This document shows positions 60,992 through 64,000 of a stretch of DNA of 64,000 nucleotides, in pieces. The notes below the pieces were generated by a model. The model made no database searches and was not told where the DNA came from. It saw nothing but the letters and a program-made list of their open reading frames with translations. The translations under genes and the position numbers were made by a program. Position 1 is the first letter of the stretch. Every line of letters begins with the position of its first letter. The stretch lies in assembly GCA_002281735.1 (NCBI GenBank), contig NCGK01000001.1, positions 124,001-188,000 of the forward strand, given 5' to 3'. This DNA is from Gammaproteobacteria bacterium 28-57-27 (lineage in GTDB: Bacteria > Pseudomonadota > Gammaproteobacteria > Halothiobacillales > Halothiobacillaceae).

Positions 60992-63334
60992 GTGCGTCAC
61001 TTTTTTTTCACTGTACTTAAACTCGGCCTGGCACTGTTTGTTGTCGGCGCGCTTGCCATAGGTTTGTATGCCACCCATCTGGATCGCATCGTGCAGGAGC
61101 GCTTTTCCGGCAGTTTGTGGGCGCTGCCCGCCAAAGTGTATGCGCGGGCGCTGGAGTTGTATGTCGGTCTGCCGTTATCTCCAGCGCAACTGGAACGCGA
61201 GTTACGCCGCTTGGGTTATCGCAGCACCGAGGGCGCGCCGCGTGCCGGAGAGTATCGCAAGGCGGGCGCGGAGTGGGAGGTGTATGCGCGCCATGCCGAG
61301 CATTTTGATGGCGAAGAGCCCGAGCGTTTACTACGTCTGCGTTTTGAGGCTGAGCGCCTGAGCGGATTGTGGGATGCGGAGCGTGTTCCTGTGGCTGTGG
61401 CGCGGCTCGAACCGCTGGTGATCGGCAGCTTTTATCCGGATAAACAGGAAGATCGTGTGATGCTGCGCTTGCAGGACACGCCGCCGCTGCTGGTGCACGC
61501 CTTGCTCGCAGTCGAGGACAGGGCTTACTTCGAGCACCACGGGGTCAATCCATGGACCATCATGCGCGCCATGCTGGTGAATATCGGTAGTGGTGAACTG
61601 ACGCAGGGCGGCAGCACGATTACCCAGCAGTTGGCCAAGAACTTTTTTCTAAGCCATGAGCGCACCTTGGTACGCAAGCTGAATGAGTTGATTATGGCGG
61701 TGGAGCTGGAACTGCATTACAGCAAGGAGCAGATTCTTGAGGCCTATCTGAATGAGGTCTGGCTGGGGCAGGAGGGGAGTCGCGCCATTCATGGTTTTGG
61801 CTTGGCGAGCGAATTTTACTTTGGGCGCCCCATTGCTGAACTGGCACCTGATCAAATCGCGCTACTGGTGGGGATGGTCAAAGGCGCGAGTTACTACAAT
61901 CCTCGACGCAATCCTGAGCGCGCCTTGGAGCGGCGCAATGTGGTGTTGGGGGTGATGGCGCAACAGGGCTTGCTCAAGCCGGAGCAGCTTGATCTTTGGC
62001 GAGCGCGCCCCTTGGGGGTGACTGAAAATGCCAATGCAGGTCAAGGTTTGTATCCCGCATTCTTGCAGCTTGTAAGTCAACAACTTAGGCGCGAGTACGA
62101 TGAAAATTCTTTAAGTACGCTGGGGCTGAAAATTTACACCACGCTGGATCCTGAAGCGCAGATGCAGGTGGAAAAGGCGGTGCAGGAACAACTGCCCGTT
62201 CTTGAGAAATCGCGCAAACTGCCCGTGGATAGCCTGCAGGCGGCGGCGGTTATCACCGAGCCGGTGTCGGGTGAAATTTTGGCCATGCTGGGGGATCGTA
62301 ATCCGCGTTTTTCCGGCTTCAATCGAGCGCTGGATGCGCGTCGTCCGATTGGTTCGCTGGTCAAACCGGCGATTTATCTCACCGCGCTTGAAAGACCGGC
62401 GCAATTTACCTTGAGCAGCCTGATTGCGGATGAGCCGATGACCATCGAGCAGGCGGGCAGCCCGCCGTGGTCACCACAGAATTACGACCATCGTTTCCGC
62501 GGTGATGTGCCCTTGTACAAGGCGCTGGCCAATTCGCTCAACCTGCCTGCGGTGCGCGTGGGGTTGGATGTCAGCGTGCAGGAGGTCGCTGCCACAGTTG
62601 AACGTTTGGGGGGACGTGCGCCTGAAAAGCCGACGCCGTCAATGCTGCTGGGCGCGTTGGATATGGCGCCTGTCGAGGTGACGCAGATGATGCAAACCTT
62701 GGCAGCGGGCGGTTTCCGTACGCCGATGCGGGCGATTCGGGCGGTATTGGATGCTGATGGTCAGCCTTTGGCGCGCTATGTGTTGACCGTGCGTCAGGAT
62801 GCGCAGCCGCAACCGGTGTTTCTGGTGACTTATGCCATGCAGGCCACGGTGCGCGAAGGCACGGCAGCGGCGCTTGGGCGTGCCTTGCCCGCCTTGCGTT
62901 TGGCTGGTAAAACCGGCACCACCAATGATATGCGCGATAGTTGGTTTGCCGGCTTTTCTGCCGACCGTTTGATGGTGGTCTGGGTGGGGCGCGATGATAA
63001 TCAGCCGACCAAGCTCACTGGGGGTAGTGGCGCTTTACCTATTTTTACCCAAGTGATACGCGCCTTGCCACAACAGCCGCGTCCGGCCGAGGCTCCGCAG
63101 GGAATTGAGTGGGTCACCACCGATTTGAGCACTGGACGGCGCGCCACGGCGGCCTGTCCCGCTGCGGTGGATTTACCGTATATTGAAGGCAGTGCGCCCG
63201 TGGAGTGGAGCGGTTGCGGTGAGGTTGCACCGAATGACTTTCTTGATCCATCCGCTCGTCCCGGGGCACAAGGGGTGGACAGCGGTAGCAATGAGGAATC
63301 GCTGGTGGATTGGCTGAATAAAATTATCCCTTAA
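60992..63334 (+). CDS. mrcB: Penicillin-binding protein 1B
   Basis: About 780 residues. After a cytoplasmic tail and one membrane helix (LALFVVGALAIGLYATHL) comes a UB2H-like domain, the glycosyltransferase 51 domain with EDRAYFEHHGVNPWT (catalytic Glu) and GGSTITQQLAKN, and the transpeptidase domain with S-x-x-K in IGSLVKPAIYL, the SxN region in ALANSLNLPAV and KTGT in LAGKTGTTND. Polymerises and cross-links peptidoglycan. The GTG at 60992 is chosen; an ATG at 60920 is also in frame. A TPR lipoprotein follows on the same strand, its probable activator. Confidence 0.94.
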   Translation: MRHFFFTVLKLGLALFVVGALAIGLYATHLDRIVQERFSGSLWALPAKVYARALELYVGLPLSPAQLERELRRLGYRSTEGAPRAGEYRKAGAEWEVYARHAEHFDGEEPERLLRLRFEAERLSGLWDAERVPVAVARLEPLVIGSFYPDKQEDRVMLRLQDTPPLLVHALLAVEDRAYFEHHGVNPWTIMRAMLVNIGSGELTQGGSTITQQLAKNFFLSHERTLVRKLNELIMAVELELHYSKEQILEAYLNEVWLGQEGSRAIHGFGLASEFYFGRPIAELAPDQIALLVGMVKGASYYNPRRNPERALERRNVVLGVMAQQGLLKPEQLDLWRARPLGVTENANAGQGLYPAFLQLVSQQLRREYDENSLSTLGLKIYTTLDPEAQMQVEKAVQEQLPVLEKSRKLPVDSLQAAAVITEPVSGEILAMLGDRNPRFSGFNRALDARRPIGSLVKPAIYLTALERPAQFTLSSLIADEPMTIEQAGSPPWSPQNYDHRFRGDVPLYKALANSLNLPAVRVGLDVSVQEVAATVERLGGRAPEKPTPSMLLGALDMAPVEVTQMMQTLAAGGFRTPMRAIRAVLDADGQPLARYVLTVRQDAQPQPVFLVTYAMQATVREGTAAALGRALPALRLAGKTGTTNDMRDSWFAGFSADRLMVVWVGRDDNQPTKLTGGSGALPIFTQVIRALPQQPRPAEAPQGIEWVTTDLSTGRRATAACPAAVDLPYIEGSAPVEWSGCGEVAPNDFLDPSARPGAQGVDSGSNEESLVDWLNKIIP

Positions 63335-63349
63335 GGTTTGAATTAACTT

Positions 63350-64000
63350 ATGACTTACAACAGCATGAAAAATAATCGTTTTTTAATCATTTTAATTGCG
63401 GGCGGTCTGCTTTCAGCCTGCGCAACAACGCCTGCACCATCCATCTACAAAGGTGGGCAAGCCTCCAAGCCAGCGCCCACGGTGGATGAAAATGCGCCGG
63501 TGGTGCGCGCGCTATCGGCACCGGGCTTTAAGGAAACGCCGCTGCAGGCCAAGCCGCTGCCCGCCAAGCCTTTGAGCAGCTACGCGCCCAGCGCGCTGGC
63601 ACCCAGTACACCGATGACTCCGGGCGTGGATTATGCCCAGTCCGCCACGAGTGCGGCAGGTGCGCAGGCCAATACTCAGATTAGTACGCAAGCCAATATC
63701 CAGGCCAATGCGGGTGTGGCAGCGGCATCGAATCAAATCAATAGCGCCAAGAGCATGACCACGGCCAAGCTCGATAGCGGTGTCGGACAGGTCAATCAAG
63801 CCACAGCTTCAGCCAATAAAGCAGCGGGGACGCTGGCCTTGCCTGCGGCCAGTTTGAGCGGCAGTCCAGCGGCGCGACAATTGGCGAGCAGCGCCGATGC
63901 GGCGATGGCGCGGGGCGATTTGACCGCTTCGGCAGCCAGTTTGGAGCGCGCTTTGCGCATTGAGCCGAACAATGCCGGACTGTGGTCACGCCTGGCGGAG
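63350..64000 (+). CDS. TPR lipoprotein, probable LpoP-type PBP1b activator (partial)
   Basis: 217 codons to the window edge. A lipoprotein signal (FLIILIAGGLLSACATT) is followed by about 120 residues of low complexity rich in Ala, Gln, Asn, Thr and Pro, which would reach across the periplasm, and then a TPR start (LASSADAAMARGDL, ASLERALRIEPNN). It begins 15 bases after mrcB. In Pseudomonas aeruginosa LpoP, a TPR lipoprotein encoded next to PBP1b, activates it; this gene fits by layout and domain plan. The C-terminus is outside the window. Confidence 0.82.
   Translation, partial: MTYNSMKNNRFLIILIAGGLLSACATTPAPSIYKGGQASKPAPTVDENAPVVRALSAPGFKETPLQAKPLPAKPLSSYAPSALAPSTPMTPGVDYAQSATSAAGAQANTQISTQANIQANAGVAAASNQINSAKSMTTAKLDSGVGQVNQATASANKAAGTLALPAASLSGSPAARQLASSADAAMARGDLTASAASLERALRIEPNNAGLWSRLAE

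Overview
The window reads as a chromosomal segment of a free-living gammaproteobacterium. Support comes from a YcgL-family protein, PBP1b followed by a TPR lipoprotein as in pseudomonads, Kdp, GlnS, GuaBA, MutS and a 7Fe ferredoxin. The species cannot be named from the sequence. Most of the window is GC-rich housekeeping DNA, cut by short AT-rich accessory blocks and an unusual density of small palindromic repeats.

Layout. 0-5.5 kb: end of lysA, a P-loop ATPase, mprF and acvB in one overlapping operon for aminoacyl-phosphatidylglycerol metabolism. 5.5-13.9 kb (minus): an extra small peptide, kdpF, A, B, C, D, E for high-affinity K+ uptake. 14-17.7 kb: aroE, a peroxiredoxin-glutaredoxin fusion, glutathione reductase and a small lipoprotein. 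17.8-21 kb: guaB and guaA. 21-25.6 kb: an accessory island with an integron remnant (truncated intI, one cassette with an HNH-like protein, an attC-like site), a DUF1778/GNAT toxin-antitoxin pair, and an ImmA-like protein lacking HExxH with a small partner. 25.6-34.9 kb: flavoprotein, YdgA-like protein, lipoprotein, frameshifted patatin, 5'-nucleotidase, YcgL, a Phd/YoeB pair with a nonsense mutation in the toxin, and an amidohydrolase. 35-37.9 kb: a sulfatase flanked by 65-bp direct repeats, then a 2OG-Fe(II) oxygenase. 37.9-45.3 kb: convergent AddB-like and AddA-like genes around a DUF3800 gene. 45.4-48.2 kb: glnS, fdxA, hepT-mntA. 48.3-50.7 kb: two tandem Y RNAs and the Ro60 orthologue rsr. 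51.2-55.8 kb: mutS, moeB, an unknown gene and an ArsC-like protein. 56-59.3 kb: SigF/NrsF with a divergent cytochrome b, molybdopterin oxidoreductase and MXKDX gene set. 59.3-64 kb: a kinase-like protein, mrcB and an LpoP-like lipoprotein.

Two systems stand out. First, at 48.34-48.69 kb, two consecutive units each carry a sigma-70-type promoter (TTGACT, 17 bp, TATTAT or TAAGAT). Each is followed by a bulged helix whose interior is a circularly permuted tRNA fold: the acceptor stem is closed by a 5-nt loop and the molecule is opened at the anticodon loop. They sit upstream of the Ro60 gene and so look like self-promoted YrlA-type RNAs that tether Ro60. Second, four intergenic copies of a roughly 150-bp array of five consecutive hairpins (11743, 36778, 37070, 55765) keep the same architecture while their stems differ, including one inside the kdp operon. 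A separate MITE-like element with inverted ends carries interchangeable REP-type palindromes, and one copy lies inside the signal-peptide region of acvB.
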